Source of the DNA: Rhyacophila brunnea
Lineage: Eukaryota; Arthropoda; Insecta; Trichoptera; Rhyacophilidae
DNA length: 64,000 bases
Direction of reading: 5' to 3'
Assembly: GCA_022495005.1 (NCBI GenBank)
Contig: JAGYXB010001569.1
Location: 248,001-312,000, forward strand
The number at the start of each line of letters is the position of its first letter. Within the stretch, counting starts at the first letter, position 1. Positions 1 to 30,100 of the stretch are shown one piece after another. The notes under the pieces are model-generated. The model saw nothing but the letters and a program-made list of their open reading frames with translations, ran no database searches and was not told the DNA's origin. The position numbers and the translations under genes were made by a program.

Positions 1-1334
1 TAACTGAAATTCTCCTAAAGTTTTTTTACTACCAGTAACAGATTTATACATATAGAACGCATTTAATAAATAGAGGTCAATCATGTGAAATGCTACTTTT
101 TTGTACCATTTCACAGATTTCCTCATGCACGACAAGCTGCTGAGCATCATGTCGGCCTTGTCGACAGTCCCCATATTTTTATTATACTCTAAGATGCACT
201 TTGGCTTCATAATGGGTTCTCCGGTTCTAAAATTAGTTTTACCGGTTGGACCGAAGGAGTCATCGTGCATGGTTGTAAGCATGTGGACATCTCTTCTGTC
301 ACACCATTTGAGAGCCAACAATGGGCTGTTTGACTTTACCTCTGTCTCCCCCTTTTTCAGCTTTTTGAAGCATGGCATTTCTTTGCGATTCTTACGTACA
401 GTCCCACAAGCATTGGTTTTATTTTCATGGAGGTGTTTGAATAACTGTGGACCGGTGTACCAGTTATCGCACCACAACGAATGCCCTTTGCCCAGATACT
501 CAGTCAGCAGCGTTGTCACAACAGCTCCGGATATTCCAAAGTTTTGGCTATCCACTATGTCTGTCCCGTCACCACAATAAATAATAAAATCTAAAATATA
601 ACCCGTCATAACGTCACACAGCACGAACATTTTGATACCGAAACGATGACGCTTCGATGGAATGAATTGTTTAAAAATAAGTCTCCCTTTAAAAACAATA
701 ATGCTCTCATCGATACAGAGATTTTGATGCGGAATCATCGTGTCTTTGAAAATTTTGCGTGTATGCTCTAAAAGTAACCTAATTTTATTTAGTCTATCTG
801 AGGTAACACTTGTTGGATCGGAAAAATGGAGCATTTGGAGCAATAACTCATATCGGTCTCTAGGCATTGTCTGACCGAAAATGGGTGCACTTAAAAAACA
901 ATCCGTACTCCAGTGTTCTTCTAGTGACAAATGTTTGTTTCGTGTCATGAGCATTGACACCGCAAAAAATGCATATAATTCTGATACAGTTGTATCGATC
1001 CAATTATGAGAACGTGATTTTGGTCCAAGTTCTTGAGTGTTATACTGGTAGTGGAAAAAAATGTTTGTTTGTTGGACTACCTTCAACATTATATCACGGT
1101 TTAAAAATGTTCAAAAAAAAGACACTCAGGCGAAGTCTCAGTCAAATCGCTGTTTGCTATGCCGGATTGAAAATCATCAAACTCATACACGATCGGGACA
1201 TGGGGTCCGGATGTCCATGTTCTCAAGTGTTCAATTGGCTCTTCTGATATATCTACATCACTGAGGTCAGATGGTTCCAATTCTTCTTCAGACATTTCGT
1301 AATCGGAGTCCAATTCCTCACTTAAACCAGCCAT
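1..1334 (-). CDS. piggyBac transposase (PGBD-like), partial, one frameshift
   Basis: Translation from ATG at 1334 begins MAGLSEELDSDYEMSEEELE, an acidic N-terminus usual for the family. After about 77 codons the frame stops at 1101, but it continues without a stop to the window edge in the neighbouring frame. Loss of one T in the T-run at about 1093-1098 explains this. The DDE core is present: first Asp in LCIDESIIVFKGR (codon at 709-711), second in WCDNWYTG (466-468), third in GTVDKADMM (160-162). The usual Q..P.K..RFGIK segment follows the first Asp. The cysteine-rich C-terminus lies outside the window. The long plus-strand frame at 101-580 is only its antisense shadow. Apart from the single-base lesion (or a sequence error) the copy looks young. 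Confidence 0.9.
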
Positions 1335-1800
1335 ATTGAAGTTTGAAAAAGTTCTCAACCAAACACTCACACGATAACAAAGGTAAAATAGTCCAAAAAA
1401 TATAGTCAAAACACTTTATAACAGTTTAATACACATGAATGGTATAGTTAAAAACACATAAACAATAACACAGACAAAATATTATAATAAAATTCACACA
1501 ATACAATAGATCGCGTAAAATACGTAATATTTTGTACGGAAAAACGACAAGAGCGATTCCTTGCACAGTCCTCTCACAACAGTGATATTACGCATACTGC
1601 GCAAACGCAGTAAAGTGGCACGATGTTTCAAACCAAAATTAAATGAGCGTAGATTGACGGCCTGTCGAAGGCATGTCAAACATCTTAGTTTTAGTATCGT
1701 AACACAATTTATTTGACAATGTTACATATATGTCACCGTTGGTAATGAAATAAGGCAAATTATGGTAGAGATTTCAAAATCATGCGTCATGTATATTCTA
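1335..1800. other. Non-coding 5' region of the piggyBac element
   Basis: Lies between the transposase start and the subterminal repeats. It should hold the transposase promoter, but I see no convincing TATA box or other named motif. Short frames here have no recognisable similarity. Confidence 0.4.
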
Positions 1801-1913
1801 CATAATCGACCGGCGAATTTTTGCGTACAACATTGGCGACAGAAGCGCTGTAGCCCCGTAGTTTTGCGAAATTTCGCGTACTACTCTCGTGACAGAAGCG
1901 GGCGCCGGGTTAA

Positions 1914-2658
1914 AAATCAATTTCAAGATTTGTACTGGACAAATAAGAATACGAGCTAAGAAAAACGTTGTAATAATAAAATATTCTTTCCTCGCAATAA
2001 CAGCGTTATGCCTGTCAGAATAGTCAAAATTCGGTTGCTTCATCGATGAAGTTAAATTCTAATGGATTTAAGTTTTGTACTATTCCATTTGAGTCGTTTT
2101 TTGCGACCCGGGTTTCGCCTTTCAGCATCTTCAGGCATTGTGTATACTCACCAAAAGGCAAACACACACTGACAACGAACACTATCAACCCTAACTTATA
2201 TAATAAATCAATACAATAAAGTAGGTAAATTTATCACCTAGGTACCTATTAAGTCAAGTACAACAATAAAAAAATATACAACAAATGATCAATAGTTGAA
2301 GTGTTTGTAAAAAACCCCATACCTTATCAATAATAATACATTCGATAAGCGTATAATAAATCGTTAAATCCAATAGATCATTAGTAATAATTATAAACAA
2401 TAAACATACTACACCCCAGAGATGTAAAATCGTCCATTTTGGGAACAATAGAAATTAATGGAGTTAACTAATGATATAACTAAGAGAGTTATTAAGAGTT
2501 AACTTTTGTCATTTGAAGTCTTGAGATACATCATTTCAAAACTCGACAAAATGATATCACAAATGAATTGAAGAATACGTCTAATGCAGCCGTAGGTGAT
2601 AAAACTGAACTTTTGATGTCAATTTGTAAAGTTGCCTTAATTATTATAGAGCACATAC
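1914..2658. other. Cullin-1 intron, right flank of the piggyBac insertion
   Basis: AT-rich. The next Cullin-1 exon (continuing after Thr-Glu of exon 13) is not found here on either strand, so it must lie left of the window. Around 2095-2150 is a stretch containing TTTCGCCTTTCAGCATCTTC that looks like part of a dispersed repeat, but no second copy is seen. Nothing else recognised. Confidence 0.5.
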
Positions 2659-21283
<18,625 letters not shown>

Positions 21284-22399
21284 CTTGTCTGTGAGTGTGA
21301 TGCCTTTGCCGCCGTGCTACGACGATAGTTCCTCAAATGCGCCCACACCGGAGCAGTGACATCAATGTGTTATCTCACTTGGCGATGCTGCTCTCATTCA
21401 TTATCTGCCGGGCCAACAGCATCCGATGGACGACAGGGATTGTATATTGTCAGAGTTGATGTGATCGAGCTATACTTTTGACATTATTTTGTTGCTGGAA
21501 TGTTTTGTGAGAACAAAATGCTCTTTGATAAGAATATCCCGTAACGACCGATGTGAATTTTTCTCTGTAACAAAATAAAAAAGAATATTGAAATTATATG
21601 GTGGCGCCTATCTATAAAGATTCAAACTAAGTAACTTCTTAGCTTATCGTGCCCACGCCAATGTCATTTAAATGACTCGAGTTCTAGATTACAAGCGATT
21701 ATTATTGAGGCCATTGTAAGTAGCATTTTGATTTAAGTTGTACGTGAATGACAACGTTTGATCACATCACATGATAATTATTGTCAGAGATAGAGTTGCC
21801 ACTTTATAACACTTTATGGTTGGGTAATTATGGTCGCTTTTTCACACCTACCTCAAATCCCCAGATATTGTCGCAAGTCAAGGCGACCAGCAGTTACGGG
21901 TCATCAGTCGACTGTTATTAAATGACGCCAGTTAGCTCAAGTTACCTCAAGACAGCGGATGCACCTAGGCTTGTCAAAGCTAAGCCATCATTTAATAATT
22001 AATTCGATTATACAGACTGATTCAGAAGTTATTCGTGGACCACGGCCGGGTCAACTTGATATAGTGTGACCGTCGTCCAAGTGATACTTCTGAATACCTG
22101 GCAAGACGTGATACCGGCTCCTGTGATTCATCAAAATTGTACCGTCAAGTGCCGCGCACTAGGTAACCCAACAAACAATACCGGATGAGTGATAGTGCAA
22201 CCAGATCACGGAGCCAGCTTCCAACAGCAATAAGGTTAAAGAATCCTATCCTAACATAACACCCCCCCCCAGCATCTATATCTGTCACAAATTTACAGTC
22301 CACTATGAAAAGCGCAAACATATCTTTGCACTCCAGCTCTAGAATGAAAATGATGCAATACCTAGGTATATTCTAAAAATATTTTTTTTACATATTATA
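21284..22399 (-). promoter_or_regulatory. Cullin-1 5' UTR and upstream region
   Basis: The 5' leader and promoter of Cullin-1 should lie here. 21284-21430 is GC-richer than its surroundings, as expected for a housekeeping 5' end, but I see no clear TATA box or initiator. The rest to 22399 holds no feature I recognise. A C9-10 run is at 22263-22271. Confidence 0.4.
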
Positions 22400-22970
22400 C
22401 AGTACACTCTTAGTAATCCGCTGCTCGATTATCCGACAACTACTATAAATCCGCTATTATTTTTACTAGTTGAAAGCACAAAATCAAGTTCTATAATTCT
22501 CCGGTATTCGATTGTCAAATTCAGTACTCCACCGCGTACAAATATACAATGCAGGTAAAACATACGTTCATTGCGAAGAAAGTAATGTACCAGGGAGGAG
22601 AGTGCGCAAGGACCGCATTCAATTATGCCGTGCTCCAATGCAACCGGAACACACAAAATTAAACTTTTGGTTTGGTTTGGTCATAGGGAAAGCCAGGAAT
22701 CCTAAGCCATTCAAGAATATCTGCCTCACTGAACAACTGGTTGTGTCAATTGACTTGCTGTTTAATATTTTATAGTTTATAAATATGTAGAATTTAGAAA
22801 ATGCTTGATTTTGATTATAAATAAAACCGTAATTTGCTAGTATGAATTTCTCAAAAAAAACTATTTTTACGAAATGCCTGTTTAATTTTTACTATGTATG
22901 CACTATAATCCGCGGCTTTCACTAATTGGATACTTGTTTGATTTTTGGTGTGGCGGATTACTGAGTACTG
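22400..22970 (+). mobile_element. Tigger/pogo-like element, internally deleted
   Basis: 571 bp with ends CAGTACACTCTTAGTAATCC and, in complement, CAGTACTCAGTAATCCGCC, flanked by TA at 22398-22399 and 22971-22972. Plus-strand codons at about 22560-22710 read EESNVPGRRVRKDRIQ and VIGKARNPKPFKNI, matching the Tigger DDE-domain segment after the first catalytic region. Neither terminal domain survives, so it is non-autonomous. Confidence 0.8.
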
Positions 22971-24408
22971 TAGTACCTACCTATTTACTTTTTTATTACT
23001 ATATAATATATTAATACAAGTGAATATCATTTGATCTAATTTTATGTGAGGTAATCAGGCAAAGAGACGTATCAGTGTAGAAAAGAGTGCAAAGTTATGA
23101 AGTGTATACCTACTCAACCCATCACCCTTTTCTGTATGGATTGGAAATACCAATATATTAAAGATAAGAAAACAGAAGACAATTATTAATAGCTCTCACA
23201 TTGGCCCTTAGGGCACATTTTATTGGGTGCATCGGTGGCTATTATTATTTATCAACTATTTACTTATTGATAATTTTAAAATTTGAACCTGTCATAAAAA
23301 AAACTGTTGAAAGTGAAAACATGTCAACTAGGAAAGATTGATAATATCTAATCGCCATCATCTATCTATTTTTCAAGACGCATTACGATTTTTCAATTGA
23401 ATTCACCGAAAAATGACACAATATTGGGGAAAGTGGGAAAAATCATGTTTGTCAAATAAAATTGGCTCACATGCCCGTAAATAGGGAAACTTTAAACAAA
23501 ACTAGATTCGCCGTGTTGGGTGGGTTTAATACGGATATAAATGAGCACAGGTGTTAAAAACGGAATGTTTTGAACATTCCTTTGACGCAAAACGTAGTAA
23601 AATATAAATATGTTTATATAATACAATGAAATGCATATAAAACAGGAAGTAAATGGTAAACAGTAATGGCCAAAATATTTTCTCCAAAGAAGGACGGTCA
23701 TGTGTTTTATTACATGTTTGGTCATTTACAACTGAAAAACACGACGTCATGCATGCGCGTAAATCCGAAATGCTTCCCAAATAAACGAGATGGACAAAAA
23801 ATACGTGGTTTCGTCGCAATGATGATTCTTTTGTTCCTCTCGCAGTGACACAGAAATTGAAACGCGTTTTACTTACATGTTTTCATCTCCCCCGGATCTT
23901 TTGTGCGATATATAACTCGCTGAGTAATTTCAGCGTACAATCTCATGCGATTCGGGGTAATTATTTACAATAAATTAATAAAAAATAGAGATTTTTCACA
24001 ATAACGGTACATACGATGAAATGGTTATCAAAACTGGCGAGCATAGACTGGCGAGTGTTGCAGTCTAAATATTGTCATAGACTATTAATTTTAATTTAGA
24101 AAAGTCCTGTCACTACCAACAGCATAATGAAATAATAAGTTTTTTTATTACCGTAAAATGAGGTGAGATTATACAAGTATATTTTGTTTCACTGTAGGTA
24201 GGCAGGTACCTACCTACATTTTTGGTTAAAAAATATGTCTAGGTACCTATCAATATCAAATTGACATCTATCAAATAAAATTGCAGTGAAAATTTAAAGA
24301 ACTTCCTTTCCTCCCATTAAATTAAATCTCGAGAAACAAGAAGTTTAAAGCGCATACCTACCTAGTAATTTTTGTTTCTCGAGATTGATTGATACCTGCA
24401 TGATATTT
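22971..24408. other. Intergenic AT-rich DNA
   Basis: No gene seen. Short frames at 23492-23848 overlap on both strands and resemble nothing. A 14-base inverted pair (TCTCGAGAAACAA / TTGTTTCTCGAGA) lies at about 24327-24386, next to the DIRS-like remnant. Confidence 0.5.
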
Positions 24409-24873
24409 TTAATCTGGATGATGTACAAACCTAAATACAGACCAATTGGTCAGGGATGCAAACATAATCGGAGCGGCTGACAGCACGAACGGGAGACACG
24501 TGAATTGTAGGAGCTCCCCTTGGTAGGTTAGTAGAACGAATCGACGATGTTGAGAAGTCATGGGTACCTGGAGGTACACCTGGCTTAGATCTATGATTAC
24601 CAGCCAGTCTTCTGTTTGTAAGACGGCTGGAACCTCATAATGGTGAATTAGTCTGAATGGCTTTGGCTGTAGGAACGCATTGAAACGCTTTCGGTTGAAA
24701 ACAGGGCATAGGGTCCCGACTTGTTTCTTGATCAGAAACAGGGTTGAGAGAAAACTGGGGGTTGGACCCGCTTCTTCTAGAACCCCTGAGTTCTTTAAGT
24801 CCTCGATCTCGAGAGTGACCTCTGCTGATTGTTGCGTTTGAAATTCTTTCGGTACACTACAGGGGTGGTACAC
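24409..24873 (-). pseudogene. DIRS-type reverse transcriptase fragment
   Basis: About 154 codons. Features: LEIEDLKNSGVLEEAGPTPS, then LSTLFLIKK, LQPKPFRLIHHYEVPAVLQT, EDWLVIIDLSQVYLQVPM (first catalytic Asp in IDLSQVY), HRRFVLLTYQGELLQFTCLP, and LSAAP. This fits the palm domain of DIRS/PAT-like RTs. It is truncated before the YxDD box, so inactive. The frame has no true ATG here and was probably read as part of a longer polyprotein. Confidence 0.8.
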
Positions 24874-25576
24874 TACGCCATCCAGACTCCCCGAAAGTCT
24901 CTTAGGCGGCCCACAATGTTGTTGGTCGTCCAGATGCGGTCACCTCTGCTTTGGGTACGGATCCCTGGTGGAGCCCGTACCTCCGATGGAGAACTCCCTT
25001 CCCACAGAAAATCGCCCCTTGAGAGTACCCCGGCCATAATGTGAGTTCGAGGGCCTCCGGGACTCTGAGCTCGGAGGAATCCTTGATAGTGCCTCCCGAG
25101 TGAAGGTATCCTTCCGGTAAGGATCTGAGTCATGTTCTCGCAAATTTTATTATGCGTTGTCCCCAAAACCCTCTTCGATGTTTTGGTACAGGCCCCTCGC
25201 TGTTATGATGTTTTGAGGATTGGTTGCCCAATCCACTAACTATTGCATACCCTTCCAGAAGCTGTCCCGTTGGGAAAACATCGCATTCTGGAGGGCCGCG
25301 ATGGTCCTCTCCGTCAGATGGTTAGCTGATGACGAGTGGTCGCACCGACGCAACTTGTCATTTAGACCTAACTCTACGACCGTAGGGGCCGCCAAGAATT
25401 GTTTTTTGGGCGTTGTGCCACTCCTTGCCGGTCCCCCTGCTGAAATATGGTACGTAACGAGGATACCTCAAACATCAGCATCTTACGTTGAACTTTTCCT
25501 TCTGTAGCAGTTCTGCTTCGCCGTCTGGTGTTGCTTTTAGAAAATCCTCCTCACGGTCATTCGGATATTGCGCCAT
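24874..25576 (-). pseudogene. Degraded gag-like region of the DIRS-like element
   Basis: Opens at the ATG at 25576; several frameshifts and stops follow. Pieces such as SDPYRKDTFTREALSRIPPS are readable in different frames. No zinc knuckle is visible. Assignment to gag rests on position before the RT. Confidence 0.5.
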
Positions 25577-25993
25577 AATCACTGATCACTTAACGTTCAC
25601 TTAACTATCACTTAACGTTCGTCCAAGATATTTTTTTTTAAATAGTTAGAATGAACTGTCAGACGCAACATGTAAACAATAAGAAAGCCAAATCCAGAAT
25701 GAAGACAAAGGGGTCCCAAACTCCCTATATAAAAAATAGACGCGCGGGTATGACCAGTAAATAAAAAGGGAGGAATGACCAACGACAACAAAAAGGAAAA
25801 TAAATTAGTAGAATATAACCTCACGCGAAGAAGAAAGAACAAACCCTATCTCAAGGACTTCAAAGTCAAATTCGAATAATGCAATATTATCATTATAAAT
25901 ACCAGTGAAAAGATGCGCCGGCATTTCTCCTGGCTTTGCATTCTATTGTCCTGCAAGAGACCATGGTTCTTTTTACTTAAAACATCGACGAAA

Positions 25994-26165
25994 ATATCTT
26001 ACTTCTTTCAAGATCGAGAGAATAACAATATTATATCCGCCATGTTGTTTTACGACACGAACTTGAAGTAGCAGCTCCAGAATACCAACTGTCTTTCTCC
26101 GATTCGTATTTTTTAGTACATAAATGATGGCATGTTCCCTCTCCAGTCTTCAATCTCTTTGATTT
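25994..26165 (+). repeat. Direct repeat flanking NKRF exon 1 (copy 1)
   Basis: About 172 bp, strongly similar in the same orientation to 28088-28266. Shared landmarks: ATCCGCCATGTTGTTTTAC, CCAACTGTCTTTCTCCGATT and GTATTTTTTAGTACATA. It lacks LTR-like TG...CA ends. Confidence 0.75.
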
Positions 26166-26240
26166 AATTGTTATTTAATTTTTTTTGGTATTCAGCAGGA
26201 AAAGGGCGACAAAAAGTCCAATCTCTTTGGCAACAACATA

Positions 26241-26487
26241 ACGTCGTTGCGCCTGCAAAATCCGACAAACATTTTTTTTGCGTTTTTACATTTTTACGCT
26301 ATGTGATAGAATGAGATGCGACGGACGGGCCTGTAAAACCCGTTTTCTAATATCAACGCTAGTTAAGAAAAATGCAAAATAAGCTATGTATTTTCACTTA
26401 AAAATGGCTTTTGAGTAAATCAGTTTTTTCCTTGTCCTGAAAAGTTGTGTTTTATTACATAGCGGATTTTGCAAGCGCGACGACGAT
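26241..26487. mobile_element. MITE with CGTCGTTGCGCCTGCAAAATCCG ends
   Basis: 247 bp. The left end CGTTGCGCCTGCAAAATCC pairs with the right end GGATTTTGCAAGCGCGACG with few mismatches. AT-rich core, no coding potential. It sits about 430 bp upstream of the NKRF-like start codon. Confidence 0.65.
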
Positions 26488-26913
26488 AAAGTCTTTCCAG
26501 CATTTCTCAAAAGATGCTTGAAGCTTGCAACACTTATGAATAGCTGCGACACTTTTGCCATGTCAGGAAGAAAATATAAATTTTCATAAAATCTAGGTAC
26601 TGATATTTACAATAGAATGAAAGGCCACTTTTATCATGGTTTTATAAAGGTACCTACTTGTAAAATTATAATAAAATGCTCGATTTAAAGACTACTTTAT
26701 AAAAGAGATTGGTGATTTCGTTAGGTAAAAAATATACACGAATATTGAAAATCTCATCTGGCAACACCGGCCATCTGTTTTGATTGACATACACGCGATT
26801 CTTTAATTCTAGGATTTGTTAAACTTTAAAGTATAATATGGTCTGATAAACTGTTGACCATTGCTTTTTAAATTCAAACCACGTAAGACGTTCATTTCCA
26901 GCCTAAATTCACA
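26488..26913 (+). promoter_or_regulatory. Upstream region and 5' leader of the NKRF-like gene
   Basis: The leader must lie here if there is no upstream non-coding exon. TATAATATGG at 26832 is a weak TATA-like stretch. The ATG context at 26914 is CACAATGGC, close to the insect consensus. No other motif assigned. Confidence 0.35.
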
Positions 26914-27129
26914 ATGGCTTATTCCACAGATTGGAATGTGGAAGATTACAGAAACAACGACGAAAGTGATGAGCATTGGGATTTGCGAAGTAGGTTTATG
27001 GAGAAGTGGAAAGGCAATTTCCCTGAAGACCGACTGGTTTGTCTCGCCAAAGTATTTGCAAACGTTGAATTCCTGGGATGCCGATATCCTACCGAGGTCA
27101 TGACACTAGTCGCGGAGTTATCCAAAGAG
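26914..27129 (+). CDS. NKRF: NKRF-like exon 1 (XTBD)
   Basis: 72 codons from the ATG. DEHWDLRSRFMEKW, then LVCLAKVFANVEFLGCRYP and a final acidic helix. FLGCRYP is the signature shared with the CDKN2AIP XRN2-binding domain. Phase 0 donor GTATAA. Confidence 0.9.
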
Positions 27130-30100
27130 GTATAAATTACTATACTATATTCTACGTCAGTCTGTGGCTTGAGTTTTTGGTCACCCAAGGAATTTGTCAT
27201 TTATTACTGCGAAAAAGTAATTGCTTAAAATTCAATCGATAGACTGTTCTTATTAGTGTTGATATAATATATTGTATCCAGTGGTGTGCGGTTCATAGAT
27301 GCTGTGGATGCAGAGCATGCCCAGAAATACTTGGTAACATAGTATGCAATCAAAGAGATTGGACTCCTCCCCAGAGGTAGCACACAAATGTCAGTGTGTA
27401 CTCGTTTTGTGAGAGGAAGTTTTATTTCTCTGAAATTAGGTACACTTTGCTGCAAATGGGTCATACTCAGACATAAACACGCCCCTTTGAGTATTTTTTT
27501 GTCAACACTTCAGCTTACAACCAATTTATGATAAACGTATTTTCATTATAAAAAGTTCCCGCAGTAAAAACTTTATTAGGATTCAGGGTAAGAAAGAATA
27601 ATGCAAATGGAAGTAAGTATTTTATTTTTAATAACCCAAAAAACAAAATTTTGAAAAATTAAACACAAATCAGTTAAAAGCAAATGGTTAAATATTGGAA
27701 TAAGAAATATGGTCTTGTTTTTACATATTGTTCTATATAAAATAACATAGCATTATTGTTTAGATAAAACTGTTAAATAAAAAACACAAATAATTACAGT
27801 TCGTTACAAACAAAAAAAAGTTTATTATATTACCTACCTATTTACACATGTGTATTTTGGAAATATTTTATGAAATAAAAATATAACATCGTATATTTTG
27901 GGTTCAAAATAATGTTATGCATACGGCCCTGGATTTTTCGCAATAAACAACCATTTGACGTTTGATGTAAAAGTTGTGAATTGTTATTGTAAAAGATCTT
28001 TTAGGGAAAACTATCAATGTATAAATAATTAATAGTATGCATATTGTTCCGAAATGCTGTTACTCATTTGTATTCTTCCATTAATAATATATCTTACTTC
28101 TTGCAAGATCGAAAGAATAACAATATTTTATCCGCCATGTTGTTTTACCACACGAATTTGAAGTAGTAGCTCCAGAATACCAACATTACCAACTGTCTTT
28201 CTCCGATTCGTATTTTTTAGTACATACATGATGGCGTGTTCCCTCTCCAGTCTTTCAATCTCTTTGTATGCAATGATATTTTGTATTTACTAACTTTGCA
28301 ATTTGATGGTATATTTTATTCAACTGTATTTTTTCTAATGGTATTTTATGCATAAGTTGGTATCATAAATTTTGATTCAAGTTATGTTGTATAATTTTGT
28401 GTAGCAAACAGAATGACGTAGGCAAAGTGCCGCCCTTATAGCCCATTTACACGTGCATGGATTTACTGTAAACAGTAAGTATTATCGCGGCCATAACAAG
28501 AAAATGTATGGGTAAACATGTATTATCCTGCAGTTGCAAGCTTGCGTGCATGTATCAAAAAAGTTTGGAAGCATCTGAATTTTCATGTAATAGTAGGGAT
28601 TTTTTCAATCTGCGCCTGCGCATTTTTACATTTACCAATTTTTGCAACCTGTCAAACAGCACCATATAATGACAACAACACGTCTCCCTTAACTTTTGAA
28701 GAATGAGATTGAAGAGACAGTCAGCACTTTTACGTGTAAACAGTTATTGTGATGATAGTTTAAAATACACACTTGATGCCAGTAAATCCATGCACGTGTA
28801 CAGGTGCTATTACGCAGATTTAAAATGTCGTCCCCTTTAATTTTTGATTTCCATAGAATATTGAATATCTCTATTTACAAAGTAATCTAATAATTTTTTT
28901 AGGTGGCAATAGACTATCGAGAGGCTAAGAAGAAAAAGCTCCAAAGAACTTTTGTCTCTGCTTCGGACGCGGCCGAAGATAGGGCAAAAGGAACCAAGAA
29001 AAAAACACATGCACCCGAAGTGCAGTCCAAACCTTCTCCATACAGAAAATTCGTAGCGGCAACTCCCGACGAACCAGAGCACAAACCGGCCAATCAGAAT
29101 ACATTCAGCAGTAATCAGAACACTGGCGAAAGAATTAACAATCCGTCCAAGTATGCCATTAGTCAAAATTCGAATTGGCGTGTTCCGAATTCGAATAATT
29201 CAAATGAATCTTTTGGAAATAGAATGTTGAATTCAAATGATAGGAAACGGAGTTATAACAGCCAATTTCAACAGAATTCAAACAATCTACGTCGTAATAA
29301 TCGTATGGATAGAAATGAGAATCAAAATTTTAACGCAGGAGCGAATATCGTCAATACTGAATATGGGCGGTTGGTGTTATTTGATCGTCAAGGAGGTTTT
29401 GGTCATAAATTATTTGGTAAGTAAATGTTTTCCACTTTTTTGTATATCTACTATATCTAAATTTAAAACATCACATTATCAAAAATGCGTTTTATTGTAT
29501 TTTTATATACACAATCTCTTAACCGGCTCTATGCCTTCAGTGAGTTTTCTCGCTCTATGATGCTGTGATCAACAGGCCGCACATACAAATATCGTCAGTT
29601 ATCTCGTCCGACTTTAAATCCAAATTACTAGTCACTACTTTTTAAATTACACCAGAACAATTCAGTAATAAAAACCTACAAAACATTGTGTTAATTACCT
29701 GTCATTTGTAACTCGCTTCCAAACCACTAAAAACGAAGATATGTGAATCGAAAATGTGTAAATTTTCAGATAATAAAAAAAATGCTCTATCACGTGTGAC
29801 GTTGATCTTAGTGTGGTTATAGTGGTGGCGTTATTCGTTTTCAGCTCGAAATGTGCTATGGGATAGGATCATCTGTCTGATAACATTTTAAATAACAAGT
29901 AAAAGCATTGGGCTATAGCATCGTGGGTCCCAGGTTCGAATCCTGGGTCTGGCAAGTACACATATTATTTTTCAATTTGTGTATGAGTCAGAGTATGGAC
30001 CTAATAGGTTGAGCAAGTGGCTGACATCCATTTCTCGTAAAAACAAAATCTGTTAATACGAACCTCCACTTTGTGGAGGCCCATATGATCTTATTAGGAT

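Larger units (their letters stand above)
1..1909 (-). mobile_element. piggyBac-type DNA transposon, 5' part, running off the left edge
   Basis: Contains a piggyBac transposase reading frame (see next entry). Upstream of it, the minus strand ends in CCCGGCGCCCGCTTCTGTC (right end at 1909) directly against TTAA at 1910-1913. piggyBac elements insert at TTAA and have termini starting with CCC. Just inside the end are two diverged direct copies of a GCTTCTGTC...GTACGC..AAATTTCGC-like motif (about 1872-1902 and 1816-1850), as expected of subterminal transposase-binding repeats. The other terminus is outside the window. The element lies in a Cullin-1 intron, in the same orientation as that gene. 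The exact end is inferred from the TTAA and the CCC start. Confidence 0.85.
24409..25630 (-). mobile_element. DIRS-like retrotransposon, 5' remnant
   Basis: A minus-strand leader with three copies of CACTTAAC(G/T)(T/A)-type repeats (25589-25622), then an ATG at 25576 opening MAQYPNDREEDFLKATPDGE, a plausible gag start. Degraded gag-like frames follow, then a reverse-transcriptase segment that ends abruptly at 24409. DIRS elements use a tyrosine recombinase; that part and the RT YxDD motif are absent, so the copy is 3'-truncated. Confidence 0.7.
27130..28902 (+). other. NKRF-like intron 1
   Basis: Contains the second direct-repeat copy (28088-28266) and a MITE (28444-28807). CAGTGGTGTGCGGTTCAT at 27280-27297 resembles a hAT terminal repeat, but no partner end is found. 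27480-28080 is AT-rich with nothing recognised. Confidence 0.6.

Noticed and set aside
101..580. 159-codon plus-strand frame
   Set aside because: It is antisense to the piggyBac transposase core, whose catalytic motifs are clear on the minus strand.
1914..2658. Further Cullin-1 exons left of exon 13
   Set aside because: No segment matches the expected continuation, and no coding block resembling the winged-helix or neddylation region is present before the piggyBac end.
23492..23848. Overlapping short frames on both strands
   Set aside because: Low-complexity AT-rich translation, no start context, no family resemblance.
25994..28266. LTR retrotransposon bounded by two direct repeats
   Set aside because: The repeats lack TG...CA ends and the interior holds a host exon and no gag or pol. 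The nearby DIRS-like remnant lies outside them.
29920..29955. Functional tRNA gene
   Set aside because: Only B box and partial arm are tRNA-like; no acceptor stem pairs, and the same sequence recurs three more times with a SINE body and GAA tail.
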